NCBI RefSeq assembly: GCF_003315175.1 | Contig: NZ_QNRQ01000003.1 | Span: 62,001 to 126,000 of the forward strand | From: Eoetvoesiella caeni | Lineage (GTDB): Bacteria > Pseudomonadota > Gammaproteobacteria > Burkholderiales > Burkholderiaceae_B | Direction of reading: 5' to 3' | DNA: 64,000 bases | Part shown: positions 34,691 through 43,455 of the stretch, in pieces | Numbering within the stretch: the first letter of the stretch is position 1 | Layout of the letters: every line of letters begins with the position of its first letter | Program-made: the position numbers and the translations under genes | The notes under the pieces: generated by a model | What the model was told of the DNA's origin: nothing | The model's database searches: none | Seen by the model: only the letters and a program-made list of their open reading frames with translations

Positions 34691-35713
34691 TTAGCGATTG
34701 AACTGGCGTAAAAAGCGCAGATCGCCTTCGAAGAACTGGCGCAAATCGTTGACGCCATAACGCAACATGGCCAGGCGCTCCAGCCCCGAACCAAACGCAA
34801 ACCCGATGTAACGCTCGGGGTCCAGGCCGAAATTGCGCACGACCTGGGGATGCACCTGGCCGGACCCCGAGATTTCCAGCCACCGGCCCTGGTTGGGGCC
34901 CGAGGTAAACATCATGTCGATTTCGGCCGACGGCTCGGTAAACGGGAAAAACGAAGGACGAAACCGGACGGACAGATCGTCGGTTTCAAAGAATGCCCGC
35001 AAGAAATTGCTGTACACGCCTTTGAGGTCGGCAAAAGAAATGTCTTCGGCGATCCACAGGCCTTCCACTTGATGGAACATGGGCGAATGCGTTGCATCGC
35101 TGTCGACGCGATAGGTGCGCCCTGGCGCTATGACTTTGATGGGCGGCTTGTGCATGCGCGCATAACGTACCTGCATGGGACTGGTATGCGTGCGCAGCAG
35201 CAAAGGCAAGCCCTGAGCATCCTTCATGTCGACATAAAAAGTGTCCTGCATGGAACGCGCCGGATGATTTTCCGGATTGTTCAAGGCGGTGAAATTGGTC
35301 CAGTCGTTCTCGATCTCGGGGCCGTCGGCCACATCGAAACCAATAGACTGGAAAATAGCCTCGACCCGTTGCCAAGTCTGGATTACCGGGTGGACGCCCC
35401 CGGCGCGGCGGCCGCGCCCAGGCAAGGAAACATCGATGGTCTCGGAAGCCAGACGCTTGTCCAGCTCGGCCTGGGCCAGTTCGGCGCGCCGGTCGTTGAG
35501 CAAGCCTTCGATTTGCTGCTTGAGCTGATTAATGCGTGCGCCTTCGGTGCGTTTGGTTTCGGGGTCCATCTGGGCCATGCCCTTGAGCATGGCGGTCAGG
35601 GCGCCCTGCTTGCCAAGAAACTTGGCTTTGGCGTTTTCCAACGCCGCCGCCTCGGTGGCTTGGGCAAACAGTTCTTTCGCCTGGAGAATCAGGCCGTCAA
35701 CCGAAGAAGTCAT
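34691..35713 (-). CDS. pheS: Phenylalanine-tRNA ligase alpha subunit
   Basis: Catalytic subunit (340 residues) of class II PheRS. An N-terminal coiled-coil (about 1-85) is followed by the catalytic core with [43 protein letters not shown] (motif 1-2 region), the tRNA/ATP motif [30 protein letters not shown] and motif 3 [15 protein letters not shown] hairpin lies in the leader between rplT and pheS. Confidence 0.97.
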   Translation of the reverse strand: MTSSVDGLILQAKELFAQATEAAALENAKAKFLGKQGALTAMLKGMAQMDPETKRTEGARINQLKQQIEGLLNDRRAELAQAELDKRLASETIDVSLPGRGRRAGGVHPVIQTWQRVEAIFQSIGFDVADGPEIENDWTNFTALNNPENHPARSMQDTFYVDMKDAQGLPLLLRTHTSPMQVRYARMHKPPIKVIAPGRTYRVDSDATHSPMFHQVEGLWIAEDISFADLKGVYSNFLRAFFETDDLSVRFRPSFFPFTEPSAEIDMMFTSGPNQGRWLEISGSGQVHPQVVRNFGLDPERYIGFAFGSGLERLAMLRYGVNDLRQFFEGDLRFLRQFNR

Positions 35714-35737
35714 GGATTAATCGCTTTTCCAAATGCA

Positions 35738-35762
35738 AACGGAGCCCGCAAAGAGCCCCGTT
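35738..35762 (-). promoter_or_regulatory. Hairpin in the rplT-pheS intercistronic leader
   Basis: On the minus strand AACGGGGC pairs with GCTCCGTT (one G-U pair), followed by TGCATTTGG. It lies 25 bp before pheS. The T-rich tail is weak, so partial termination or attenuation is possible but not certain; no run of Phe codons is seen in the leader. Confidence 0.4.
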
Positions 35763-35823
35763 CGTAGCAAAACAGAACCGGAGCCATTGCCGGCCCCGGA
35801 CACTGCAACCGATATATAACCGA

Positions 35824-36183
35824 TTAGGCTGCCAAAGCAGCTTGCGCCTGTGCAACAACCGCTGCAAAACCAGCCTTGTCATGCACAGCCATATCGGCCA
35901 GTACCTTGCGGTCGAGCTCGATCGAGGCTTTTTTCGTACCGGCGATGAACACGCTGTACGAAACGCCCAGCTCGCGGCAAGCCGCGTTGATGCGAGTGAT
36001 CCACAAAGCGCGGAAAGTGCGCTTCTTGTTGCGGCGGTCGCGGTAGGCGTATTGCCCTGCGCGCATGACCGCCTGTTTGGCGATGCGGAATACATTACCG
36101 CGGCGGCCGCGATAACCTTTTGCTGCTTTAATAACTTTTTTGTGACGGGCACGGGCAGTAACGCCGCGTTTTACGCGTGGCAT
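35824..36183 (-). CDS. rplT: 50S ribosomal protein L20
   Basis: Ribosomal protein of 119 residues, basic throughout: [33 protein letters not shown] at the start and the L20 signature [12 protein letters not shown]. In E. coli L20 represses its own operon by binding the rpmI leader; here a long leader precedes rpmI. It starts 19 bp after the rpmI stop. Confidence 0.98.
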   Translation of the reverse strand: MPRVKRGVTARARHKKVIKAAKGYRGRRGNVFRIAKQAVMRAGQYAYRDRRNKKRTFRALWITRINAACRELGVSYSVFIAGTKKASIELDRKVLADMAVHDKAGFAAVVAQAQAALAA

Positions 36184-36202
36184 AGTAGTGGATCTCCGTT
36201 AA

Positions 36203-36400
36203 TCAAGCAAAAGGCAACATGGCCTTGACCGAAGCGACGTCCGACTTATGGACGGCCGCCGAACCGCGCAGCTGGCGCTTGTTCTTGGTGGTTTTTTTGG
36301 TGAGGATGTGACGCTTGAACGCCTGGCCCCGCTTGATCGACCCGCTACCACGGACCTGGAAGCGCTTGGCAGCGCCCCGCTTGGTTTTCATCTTAGGCAT
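36203..36400 (-). CDS. rpmI: 50S ribosomal protein L35
   Basis: Ribosomal protein of 65 residues: [36 protein letters not shown], the standard L35 pattern. It is usually directly downstream of infC; here infC is about 23 kb away, so rpmI opens its own transcription unit with a long AT-rich leader. Confidence 0.98.
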   Translation of the reverse strand: MPKMKTKRGAAKRFQVRGSGSIKRGQAFKRHILTKKTTKNKRQLRGSAAVHKSDVASVKAMLPFA

Positions 36401-36498
36401 GATGTGACTTTGCTTTTAGCTATGTTCGATACGACGGCAGGTGATTTTCATGCAACGAAAATACTTGTACAACCAGCGCGTCGCTTATCAAAATGTAT

Positions 36499-36527
36499 TA
36501 AGTACCTTGGCGCATTTCATTTTTCAA
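36499..36527 (-). promoter_or_regulatory. Candidate promoter of rpmI-rplT
   Basis: Minus-strand -35 TTGAAA (36527-36522) and -10 TACTTA (36504-36499), 17 bp apart, about 100 bp upstream of rpmI. The AT-rich 36401-36625 stretch holds no gene. The leader could carry the L20 autoregulatory structure, which was not identified. Confidence 0.5.
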
Positions 36528-36625
36528 TGTGTAAGGCAAAATACACTTCCCGCAATCAATAAATTACGAAAAGCCCCTGATTATATGACGATTTTGTCGT
36601 CCGTGTCCAGTGCCAAATTCAGCAA

Positions 36626-38026
36626 CTACGACCCCACGCGCTGCGCAATGGCGTCGTCCGACAGTTTACCGTCATAGCCGTTCAGATATAAATTCAGCAG
36701 CAATGCGGTAAGCGCCGCCAGGACAATACCGCTGTGCGTAAACGGCGACAGCCACTGGGGCAGCCTGCTGAATACTCCTGGATTGACCATGGGAATCATG
36801 CCCATGACCATGCTGACCGCCACAATGAACAAATTATGGCGGCTGCTTTCTTTTGAATAGTTCACATCGGCCAGCACCTTGATGCCCGTGGCAACGACCA
36901 TGCCGAACATGACGATGCCGGCGCCGCCCAGAACCGACTGGGGTATCAGCGCAAACACAATCGAAAGCTTGGGCAGCAACGCCAGCACAATCATGATCAG
37001 GCCGGCCGCCGCGCAGACCCAGCGGCTTTTGATTCCTGTCACCCCCACCAGCCCGACATTCTGCGAGTATGTGACATAGGGAAAGGTGTTGAAAATACCG
37101 CCGATGAACGTTGCCAGGCCATCGACCCGCAGACCCCTGGTAATGTCTTTGGCATTTACTTTCTTGCCGACCATTTCCGCGACGGCCAGCATCATGCCGG
37201 TGGTCTCGACCATCACCACGATCATGATGACCGACAAGGCAATAATAGGGCCGATGTCGAACTGCGGCACGCCAAAGTGCATGGGCGCGATGAATTCGAA
37301 CCAATGGGCGTTGCTCATGCGCGAGAAGTCCACCTTGCCCAGAATCGCCGCCACGGCGAAGCCAATGCCGATGCCGATAAGCACGGCCACATTGCGCAAG
37401 AACCCGCTGGCGTATTTGGTTATGGTGATGATGGAAAGCAAGACAATAAGGCTGATGAGCAGATTGACCGGGTCGCCGACAGCCTGGCCCCTGCCCGCCA
37501 CCCAATTCACCCCGACAGGAATCAGGTTAAGGCCGGTCACCGTGATGACGGTGCCCGTGACCACCGGCGGAAACAATTTGATCAAGCGCCCTACCAGGGG
37601 CGCCAGCAGCATCGTGATGAGGCCGGCGGCTATGATCGCCCCGAACATGCCAAGCAGGCCGGTCTCCGGGTTGCTGACCATGACCATCATGGGCGGCACG
37701 GCGGCAAAGGTACAGCCCATCATCAAAGGCAAGCGAATGCCGAACTTCCAGATGCCGACCGACTGAATAATGGAAGCAACGCCGCAGACGAACAAATCGG
37801 CGCTGATCAAAAAGCCGATTTCCTCCATCGAGAGCTTGGCCGCGCCGCCTATAAGTATGGGGACCGCAATAGCGCCGGCATACATGACCAGCACATGCTG
37901 CAGGCCGAAGAAAAACAGTTTATTGGCCGGCAGGACTTCGTCCACCGGCGCGACGGCCTGCTCGCGCTGGTTATCCGCCGACATCCTGGCGCGCTCCGCG
38001 CCGTCGATCGCTGCATCCATCTCCAT
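36626..38026 (-). CDS. NCS2-family nucleobase (xanthine/uracil-type) permease
   Basis: Membrane transporter of 466 residues with about 12-14 helices. NAT/NCS2 marks: the QH motif in GLQHVLVMYAG, the substrate-site Glu in VMVETTGMMLAVAE, and the signature NVGLVGVTGIKSRWV. It belongs nearer to the xanthine/urate branch (longer, with N-terminal cytoplasmic extension of about 35 residues) than to UraA, but the substrate is unproven. It follows a Rieske oxygenase and a sugar-isomerase-like gene in the same direction, suggesting uptake of their substrate. Confidence 0.88.
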   Translation of the reverse strand: MEMDAAIDGAERARMSADNQREQAVAPVDEVLPANKLFFFGLQHVLVMYAGAIAVPILIGGAAKLSMEEIGFLISADLFVCGVASIIQSVGIWKFGIRLPLMMGCTFAAVPPMMVMVSNPETGLLGMFGAIIAAGLITMLLAPLVGRLIKLFPPVVTGTVITVTGLNLIPVGVNWVAGRGQAVGDPVNLLISLIVLLSIITITKYASGFLRNVAVLIGIGIGFAVAAILGKVDFSRMSNAHWFEFIAPMHFGVPQFDIGPIIALSVIMIVVMVETTGMMLAVAEMVGKKVNAKDITRGLRVDGLATFIGGIFNTFPYVTYSQNVGLVGVTGIKSRWVCAAAGLIMIVLALLPKLSIVFALIPQSVLGGAGIVMFGMVVATGIKVLADVNYSKESSRHNLFIVAVSMVMGMIPMVNPGVFSRLPQWLSPFTHSGIVLAALTALLLNLYLNGYDGKLSDDAIAQRVGS

Positions 38027-38128
38027 GCTTACTCCTTAGAAGCATGCCGGCCTTGCTTTTATTTGAACCGGGCCGACGTTGTTGTCTCGTAATTTTTTCT
38101 TGTGCACCCCCGGCCGGCATCATGCCAC

Positions 38129-39193
38129 TTAATCGACCGGTTGGGATTCTTTGAGGGCTTGCAGTTCCTTTTCGATTTGCGCCTGCGTCTCGCGAATAAA
38201 ACGGCCCACGGCGACGCTACTTTCGTAAGTGTTGTAGTGCACGCCCAAACCGTAGTCGGGCAGATTGATGTAGTCCACAGTCATAAGCTGCAATGGGCTG
38301 TCGTCATGCGTCAGGTGGTAGCGCAACGTCTTGCGAATAAGCTCTTTGCTCGGCTCGAGCAAGTATTCATGCCATTCGTCGTACCACTCGCCCGGCCGCG
38401 GCCGCACAAACGGATACTGCACGCCGCGGCCCGGTTTACCGTCGTCGCCCTTGGCCCATATATTGACCGGCCCATTGGGCACGGCGGGCCGGTTCTGCTG
38501 CCACCAGACCATGTTCATTGAAAGCCATTCGTCGGCCAGATTGCCCTTCTCAAACGGATCCAGCACCACTTTTCCAGCCGCCACATCTTCGCGTATGCCG
38601 GAAATGTCCTGCTCGGACGGATTGCCTATCTTGAAGATGCAATGGCTGTAGTCCATTACAAAGTTGAACGGAACGCCCTGGGCGCGGATCTTGTTCGCCA
38701 CGGGAGTCACCCGCCTGAAATCTTCCGACCACATCAGGATGTGCACTTCGAACCCGATTTCAATTCCATATTTGTGTCCCAGTTCGTATGAACGCAAATA
38801 CAGATCGATCAGTTCCTCGTCGGTAACCACATGGCCTTTGGCATGGTGAGTAAGCACCATCATATTGTGATAGCGCACCCCGGTCGCGGCGCAATTGACC
38901 AAATGCCCTTCCAGGACTTTCAAGGGCTCGTCGCCGATGCGGTAAGTCCAGGCCGACCCCCAAACCGGAAAATCGTATTTTTCGACGGCCTTGATGTAGT
39001 CGTCGACTTTATCGGCCAGCGGCAGGCGGTCGAAAAAGTCGAACACCCCCGCCTCGACCACCATGCGAAACTGGGTGTCGACCGGCAGTTCCTGCAAAGA
39101 CACCGGATTGCCCGGGGCCGAGTTCTGCACCCCCCGGCCAGCGCAACCCAGCTTGATGCGTTTATCAGCCAATTTGTTTGCTTTCATATCCAT
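38129..39193 (-). CDS. Xylose isomerase-like TIM-barrel protein, unknown substrate
   Basis: Protein of 354 residues with features of the AP endonuclease 2 / sugar epimerase TIM-barrel family: metal-ligand candidates in IGFEVHILMWSEDFRR (Glu), FVMDYSHCIFKIGN (Asp, His) and MTVDYINLPDYG. The unusual N-terminus (KRIKLGCAGRGVQN) and the repeated aromatic WYDEWHEYLLEP segment were not matched to a named enzyme. It starts 12 bp after the Rieske gene stop, so the two are coupled. It may act on the oxygenase product as an isomerase or lyase; this is inference. Confidence 0.65.
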   Translation of the reverse strand: MDMKANKLADKRIKLGCAGRGVQNSAPGNPVSLQELPVDTQFRMVVEAGVFDFFDRLPLADKVDDYIKAVEKYDFPVWGSAWTYRIGDEPLKVLEGHLVNCAATGVRYHNMMVLTHHAKGHVVTDEELIDLYLRSYELGHKYGIEIGFEVHILMWSEDFRRVTPVANKIRAQGVPFNFVMDYSHCIFKIGNPSEQDISGIREDVAAGKVVLDPFEKGNLADEWLSMNMVWWQQNRPAVPNGPVNIWAKGDDGKPGRGVQYPFVRPRPGEWYDEWHEYLLEPSKELIRKTLRYHLTHDDSPLQLMTVDYINLPDYGLGVHYNTYESSVAVGRFIRETQAQIEKELQALKESQPVD

Positions 39194-39205
39194 GCCTGGC
39201 TCCTG

Positions 39206-40291
39206 TTATGCAACTGCCGCCGCAGCCTTGACGCCTTGGGCCTGGCCACGCGCCTGATACTCTCGGATCAATTCCACATACCAGCGGCGATACGCCAGCG
39301 TTACGGCATCCGCGCCGCCGACCGGCAGCTCCAGACGGACTTCCTCCCCCACCATGGGCGCCAATTTAGGCTGCTGCGACTCGATGACCGGCTTGTCCTG
39401 CTCCAGCACTACTCGTTCGAAGTCCAGCAAGATGCCATCGTGTTCGGGTTCGACACCGAAGTCACGGCTGATCCACCAAAAACTGCGAGTCTTGGTGGCC
39501 GACACGGGCGACGCCGCCATCATCAGCACGTAGTGCTTGCCGTTCTCGAATGTACGGCGCAAATGCACGGCATGCGGCAGCATCACGCGATACGAGTTGG
39601 CCACAGCGATCCACTGGTCGCCTTCGATACCCAGCATCTTGCGTTTCTGGCCCACGCTGGGCTCTTTAATGTAGGGGCGTTCGAATCGCAGCACATGCTC
39701 TTCACGCCAGGGCTCGACAGTGTCGACTTCGGGACGCGAGCGGCTGCCTATGCTGCCGTCGTGCACAAAGGCAAAATGCGAAAAATCTACGAAATTCTCC
39801 AGGCGGCGCGGTGCGCTGGTTTCCCAGTCGTAAACCGGTCCCTGGATGTGACGGTAGCTAGGGTCGTCATACTCGGGAAAATCGGGTACGGGAAACCTCG
39901 GCTCGGACTCCAGGCAGACCCATACGATGCCTACGGACTCGCACACAGCGTATGCGGGAACGCTGGGCTTCATGGCCGCCACGAGTTCGTTGCGGGCCGG
40001 AATCTTCACGCAGCGGCCGGCGGCATCGTAGCGCCAGCCATGATAAGGACACTCAAGCACACCGTCCACGACCATGCCGTTGGACAGAGCCGCGCCGCGG
40101 TGCGCACAGCGATCGGCCAGGGCGGCGACCTTGCCTTCGATCCGGACAAGAACAATGGCCTGGTCGAGCAGCACGACTTGCATGGGGCTTTCGCCCACCT
40201 CGCTCGAATACGCCACCGGATGCCAGAACTGATGCATGGTTTTGTAGAGTGGGTGGTCGCTATAATCGCGCGCCGCGTTTTCCATCTTCAT
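39206..40291 (-). CDS. Rieske non-heme iron oxygenase, terminal oxygenase component
   Basis: Protein of 361 residues with an N-terminal Rieske domain (2Fe-2S ligands Cys62, His64, Cys81, His84 in CAHRG and CPYHGW) and a catalytic domain with the mononuclear-iron motif: Asp169, His172 and His177 in ENFVDFSHFAFVHDG. Size and layout fit vanillate-demethylase-like (VanA) and related O-/N-demethylases. No ferredoxin-reductase partner is encoded nearby, so electrons must come from a protein coded elsewhere. It is the first gene of a leftward unit with the isomerase-like protein and the NCS2 permease, divergent from a LysR gene. Confidence 0.9.
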   Translation of the reverse strand: MKMENAARDYSDHPLYKTMHQFWHPVAYSSEVGESPMQVVLLDQAIVLVRIEGKVAALADRCAHRGAALSNGMVVDGVLECPYHGWRYDAAGRCVKIPARNELVAAMKPSVPAYAVCESVGIVWVCLESEPRFPVPDFPEYDDPSYRHIQGPVYDWETSAPRRLENFVDFSHFAFVHDGSIGSRSRPEVDTVEPWREEHVLRFERPYIKEPSVGQKRKMLGIEGDQWIAVANSYRVMLPHAVHLRRTFENGKHYVLMMAASPVSATKTRSFWWISRDFGVEPEHDGILLDFERVVLEQDKPVIESQQPKLAPMVGEEVRLELPVGGADAVTLAYRRWYVELIREYQARGQAQGVKAAAAVA

Positions 40292-40403
40292 TCGTACCCC
40301 CTATTGGCAAATATCTTGATCAGGCATTCGATGCCGTAGCAGAAGTCGGCGGCATTCTGCCTTGTTTTGCTATTTAATCCGACGGCAACTTATCAGACAA
40401 ATT

Positions 40404-40444
40404 GTTAATTTAGATGTATTCATAATATGATTCGATAAATTAAC
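40404..40444. promoter_or_regulatory. LysR-type operator region between Rieske gene and lysR
   Basis: Perfect inverted repeat GTTAATTTA (40404-40412) and TAAATTAAC (40436-40444) with a 23-base interior. Inside it lies a second palindrome, TCATA-A-TATGA. The nested AT-rich sites end 17 bp before the lysR start and about 110 bp before the Rieske gene, the usual place for LysR recall and activation sites. Confidence 0.65.
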
Positions 40445-40461
40445 CAAACAGCACACCCATC

Positions 40462-41370
40462 ATGGATCCAACGGTTCGCCAATTACGCGCTTTCCTGCAT
40501 GTTGCTCAGACGGGCCAGTTCACGTTGGCCGCCCAGAAAATGCACATCACGCAGTCGGCGTTGAGCACTCTGATCAAAGAGCTGGAGAACAGCCTGAATG
40601 TGCGCCTGTTCGACCGCCACACCCGCATGGTCGAACTGACGGAAGCGGGAGCCCGCTTCTACGGCGAAGCCGACAAGACGCTTGGCACCCTGGACAACGC
40701 CATTGCGGAAATGCACGAACTGGCGTCCTTGCGCACCGGGCGCGTGCGCATTGTGGCTTCGACGGTGATTTCGTCGGGCCTGCTGTCCAAGACCTTCAAG
40801 AAATTCAAAGAGGCCCACCCCAACATGCAGTTCGTCCTGCACGACATCGCCGAAGAAGACATCATGCGCACCGTGCTGTCGGGCAATGTGGACTTCGGCA
40901 TTGGCACCTCGAACGAGCTTGAACACGGGCTGGACGAAGACTGGCTTTTCGACGACCGGTTCATTGCCTTATTCCAGCATGATCATCCGCTGGCCCAGCG
41001 CGACGAAGTAAGCTGGAGCGACTTGCAGGGCTTGCCTTTTATCGCGCTGGCTGCGAAAAGCCCCATACGCAGGCTTATAGACAAGGCCCTGGCCGATCAT
41101 GGCCTGGACCTGAATATTGTCAATGAAGTGTCGTTCGCCACGACCGTATTAAGCCTGGTCAGCGCCGGCCTGGGTGTAAGCGTACTGCCTATGAACAACC
41201 ACCCTTCGCTGCCCGCTTTCAATCTACATGCCTGCCGCCTGGTAGACCCCATCATCACGCGCAAGATTTCCATCTTCACACCCAGCCACCGTTCGCTGTC
41301 GCCGGGCGCGGCGGCATTTGCGGAATTTCTGCATGCTTATATCAAGAGCAATGGCGAAAGCCTGGGCTAA
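40462..41370 (+). CDS. LysR-family transcriptional regulator
   Basis: Regulator of 302 residues. N-terminal winged helix-turn-helix: LRAFLHVAQTGQFTLAAQKMHITQSALSTLIKELENSLNVRLFDR. The effector-binding domain (about 90-295) starts at GRVRIVASTVISSGLL. It is divergent from the Rieske-isomerase-permease unit and very probably controls it. Its 3' end is 5 bp from the convergent marR gene. Confidence 0.93.
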   Translation: MDPTVRQLRAFLHVAQTGQFTLAAQKMHITQSALSTLIKELENSLNVRLFDRHTRMVELTEAGARFYGEADKTLGTLDNAIAEMHELASLRTGRVRIVASTVISSGLLSKTFKKFKEAHPNMQFVLHDIAEEDIMRTVLSGNVDFGIGTSNELEHGLDEDWLFDDRFIALFQHDHPLAQRDEVSWSDLQGLPFIALAAKSPIRRLIDKALADHGLDLNIVNEVSFATTVLSLVSAGLGVSVLPMNNHPSLPAFNLHACRLVDPIITRKISIFTPSHRSLSPGAAAFAEFLHAYIKSNGESLG

Positions 41371-41375
41371 GCTGG

Positions 41376-41861
41376 TCAGCGGGAGGCATGGCGCTCGTTT
41401 TTCGGGGCTCTGCTTAATTCGTTGTTGCCTTCGACCAACACACTAAGCATCCGTACGAATTCTTTGCGTTCGTTTTCCGGCAGTGGTTCAAGCATAAGAC
41501 GCTGAGCATGCGAAACCGCGGGCAATATCCTTTCGAGCAGCTTGCCGCCAGCAGGCGTCACCCGCACATGCTTGACCCGGCGATCCGTCGCAGAGGCCTG
41601 GCGTTCGAGCAGCTTGCGCGCTTCCAGCCTGTCGATGACACCGGTCGTGGTCGAGGCATCCAGGCCCGCCGCACCCGCCAATGTGCGCTGGTCGATATCC
41701 GGATTGGCGGCCACGAAGCGCAGTGCGGCAAACTGCACGGGCGTAATGCCGAACTCTTCGGTTTCACGCAGGAATATAGCAACCGAAATCTGCTGCAGAT
41801 GGCGAATGTAATAGCCCGGCAGACTATTTGCGTCTTCGAAAACCAGTTTGCTATTTTCCAT
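41376..41861 (-). CDS. MarR-family transcriptional regulator
   Basis: Winged-helix regulator of 161 residues with the MarR core: ITPVQFAALRFVAANPDIDQRTLAGAAGLDASTTTGVIDRLEARKLLERQASATDRRVKHVRVTPAG, including the DRR wing. It is divergent from an aromatic-acid-type MFS transporter and has a palindrome in the shared promoter. This group often responds to phenolic acids. Confidence 0.92.
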   Translation of the reverse strand: MENSKLVFEDANSLPGYYIRHLQQISVAIFLRETEEFGITPVQFAALRFVAANPDIDQRTLAGAAGLDASTTTGVIDRLEARKLLERQASATDRRVKHVRVTPAGGKLLERILPAVSHAQRLMLEPLPENERKEFVRMLSVLVEGNNELSRAPKNERHASR

Positions 41862-41902
41862 GATCCTAGGGTTTTCCCTTATTCAGCCATGACTTGTTAG
41901 AA

Positions 41903-41923
41903 GTATACTTATAGTAAGCATAC
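41903..41923. promoter_or_regulatory. Putative MarR operator
   Basis: Arms GTATACTTA and TAAGCATAC around TAG, with one mismatch over nine base pairs. It lies 41 bp upstream of marR and 150 bp upstream of the MFS gene; its size and symmetry fit a MarR dimer site. Confidence 0.6.
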
Positions 41924-42072
41924 AAACTATCAGTACTCTGAATCAATCGGGGATAACCCGCGCGATGCACTTGCCTGCCCGTTGGGCCTATTCACCGCCC
42001 GACAGACCAAATTACCTTCCCATAGCGTCCCAGTTCATCGTTCGCTTTAAAAATCCGCTAATACTATCCATC

Positions 42073-43434
42073 ATGCCAACATCACGTTTTATCGACGTCC
42101 AACACTTTATTGATGAAAAAAAGCTGTCAGGCTTTCAAATACTCACGCTCATACTGTGCTTCTTCATTGTTGCCGTCGACGGCTTCGATACAGCGGCAAT
42201 AGGCTTCATTGCGCCCGCCATCCGTGCCGAATGGCAGCTGGACGCTGTTCACCTGGCGCCGGTCTTCGGTGCTGGCCTGGTGGGCCTGATGGGCGGCGCC
42301 CTGCTCTTCGGCCCTCTGGCCGACCGCTACGGGCGCAAACCGATCTTGATCGTGTGCGTCGCCTTCTTTGGCCTGATGACATTATTGTCGGCGTGGTCCA
42401 CCAATGTGGAGATGTTGATCGCACTGCGATTCCTGACGGGCCTGGGCCTGGGCGGCGCCATGCCGACCGCCATTACTCTTAGCTCCGAGTACTCGCCGGC
42501 GCGGCACCGCTCGGTGCTCGTCACCACCATGTTCTGCGGCTTTACCCTGGGCTCGGCGCTAGGCGGAATCGCCGCCGCGCATATCGTGGCCAGCATGGGC
42601 TGGCACTACGTTTTGATCGCGGGCGGCATACTGCCGCTGGCGCTCGTCCCCGTCCTGGCCTTTGCCTTGCCGGAGTCCGCGCGCTACCTGGCAATCAAGC
42701 AAGGAGCCTCGCAGCGAATCACAAAGCTATTGCAGCGCATTGCGCCGCAAGAAGACCTGGCGAGCGCAACATTCACCGTCGCTGAAAAGCCCCAGACCGG
42801 ATTCCCCGTCAAGCAATTGTTCAGCGCAAAACTGCGTGCCGGCACCGTGGCGCTATGGGTCGTCGTCTTCATGACGCTGCTGGTCATCTATCTGCTTTCG
42901 AGCTGGCTGCCCACTGTCATCAACAATACCGGGATGTCCCTGAAAAATGCCTCGCTGGTTACCGCCATGTTCCAGGTGGGCGGCACGCTGGGCGCCATCA
43001 TTCTCGGACGCCTCATGGATCGCCACTCGCCGCAGCGAGTGCTGGCCATCACCTACCTGCTGGGCGCCGTCTTTACGGCCCTGATAGGAAGCAGCGCCGG
43101 CAACACAGCCATGCTGGTATTCGTCGTATTTGCCGCGGGCTTCTGCGTTTCGGGCGGGCAAGTCGGCACCAACGCACTGGCGGCCGCATTCTACCCCACA
43201 GCATCGCGCGCCACGGGCGTAAGCTGGTCCTTGGGCATCGGCCGGATTGGCTCCGTGCTGGGCTCTCTGGCCGGAGGCTGGATGCTGGCGCTGGGCTGGG
43301 GCATGTCCACCATGTTCATGGTCGTCGGCATTCCTTCGTTGATTGCGGCAGGCGCCATATCGCTGATGGCCCGCAAGCGCAAACAGCAACGCGGCAGCGA
43401 CACAACGCAAGACGCCGCCTTGCAGCAAGCCTGA
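42073..43434 (+). CDS. MFS transporter, aromatic acid:H+ symporter (AAHS) type
   Basis: Twelve-helix transporter of 453 residues. The first helix carries the AAHS mark DGFDTAAIGFIAPAI, followed by the loop motif GPLADRYGRKP and later GRLMDRHSPQR, as in PcaK, BenK and VanK. The start is placed at MPTSRFIDVQHFIDEKKLSG, typical of this family; the frame is open 36 codons upstream. It probably imports a benzoate- or vanillate-like acid; its neighbour MarR would control it. Convergent with comM. Confidence 0.88.
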   Translation: MPTSRFIDVQHFIDEKKLSGFQILTLILCFFIVAVDGFDTAAIGFIAPAIRAEWQLDAVHLAPVFGAGLVGLMGGALLFGPLADRYGRKPILIVCVAFFGLMTLLSAWSTNVEMLIALRFLTGLGLGGAMPTAITLSSEYSPARHRSVLVTTMFCGFTLGSALGGIAAAHIVASMGWHYVLIAGGILPLALVPVLAFALPESARYLAIKQGASQRITKLLQRIAPQEDLASATFTVAEKPQTGFPVKQLFSAKLRAGTVALWVVVFMTLLVIYLLSSWLPTVINNTGMSLKNASLVTAMFQVGGTLGAIILGRLMDRHSPQRVLAITYLLGAVFTALIGSSAGNTAMLVFVVFAAGFCVSGGQVGTNALAAAFYPTASRATGVSWSLGIGRIGSVLGSLAGGWMLALGWGMSTMFMVVGIPSLIAAGAISLMARKRKQQRGSDTTQDAALQQA

Positions 43435-43455
43435 TTCGTTGGGCACCCGCCGCGC

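Noticed and set aside
38044-38119. Distant arms ATGCCGGCC and GGCCGGCAT between permease and isomerase genes
   Set aside because: The arms are more than 50 bases apart and GCCGGC is common in this DNA; not a convincing terminator or operator.
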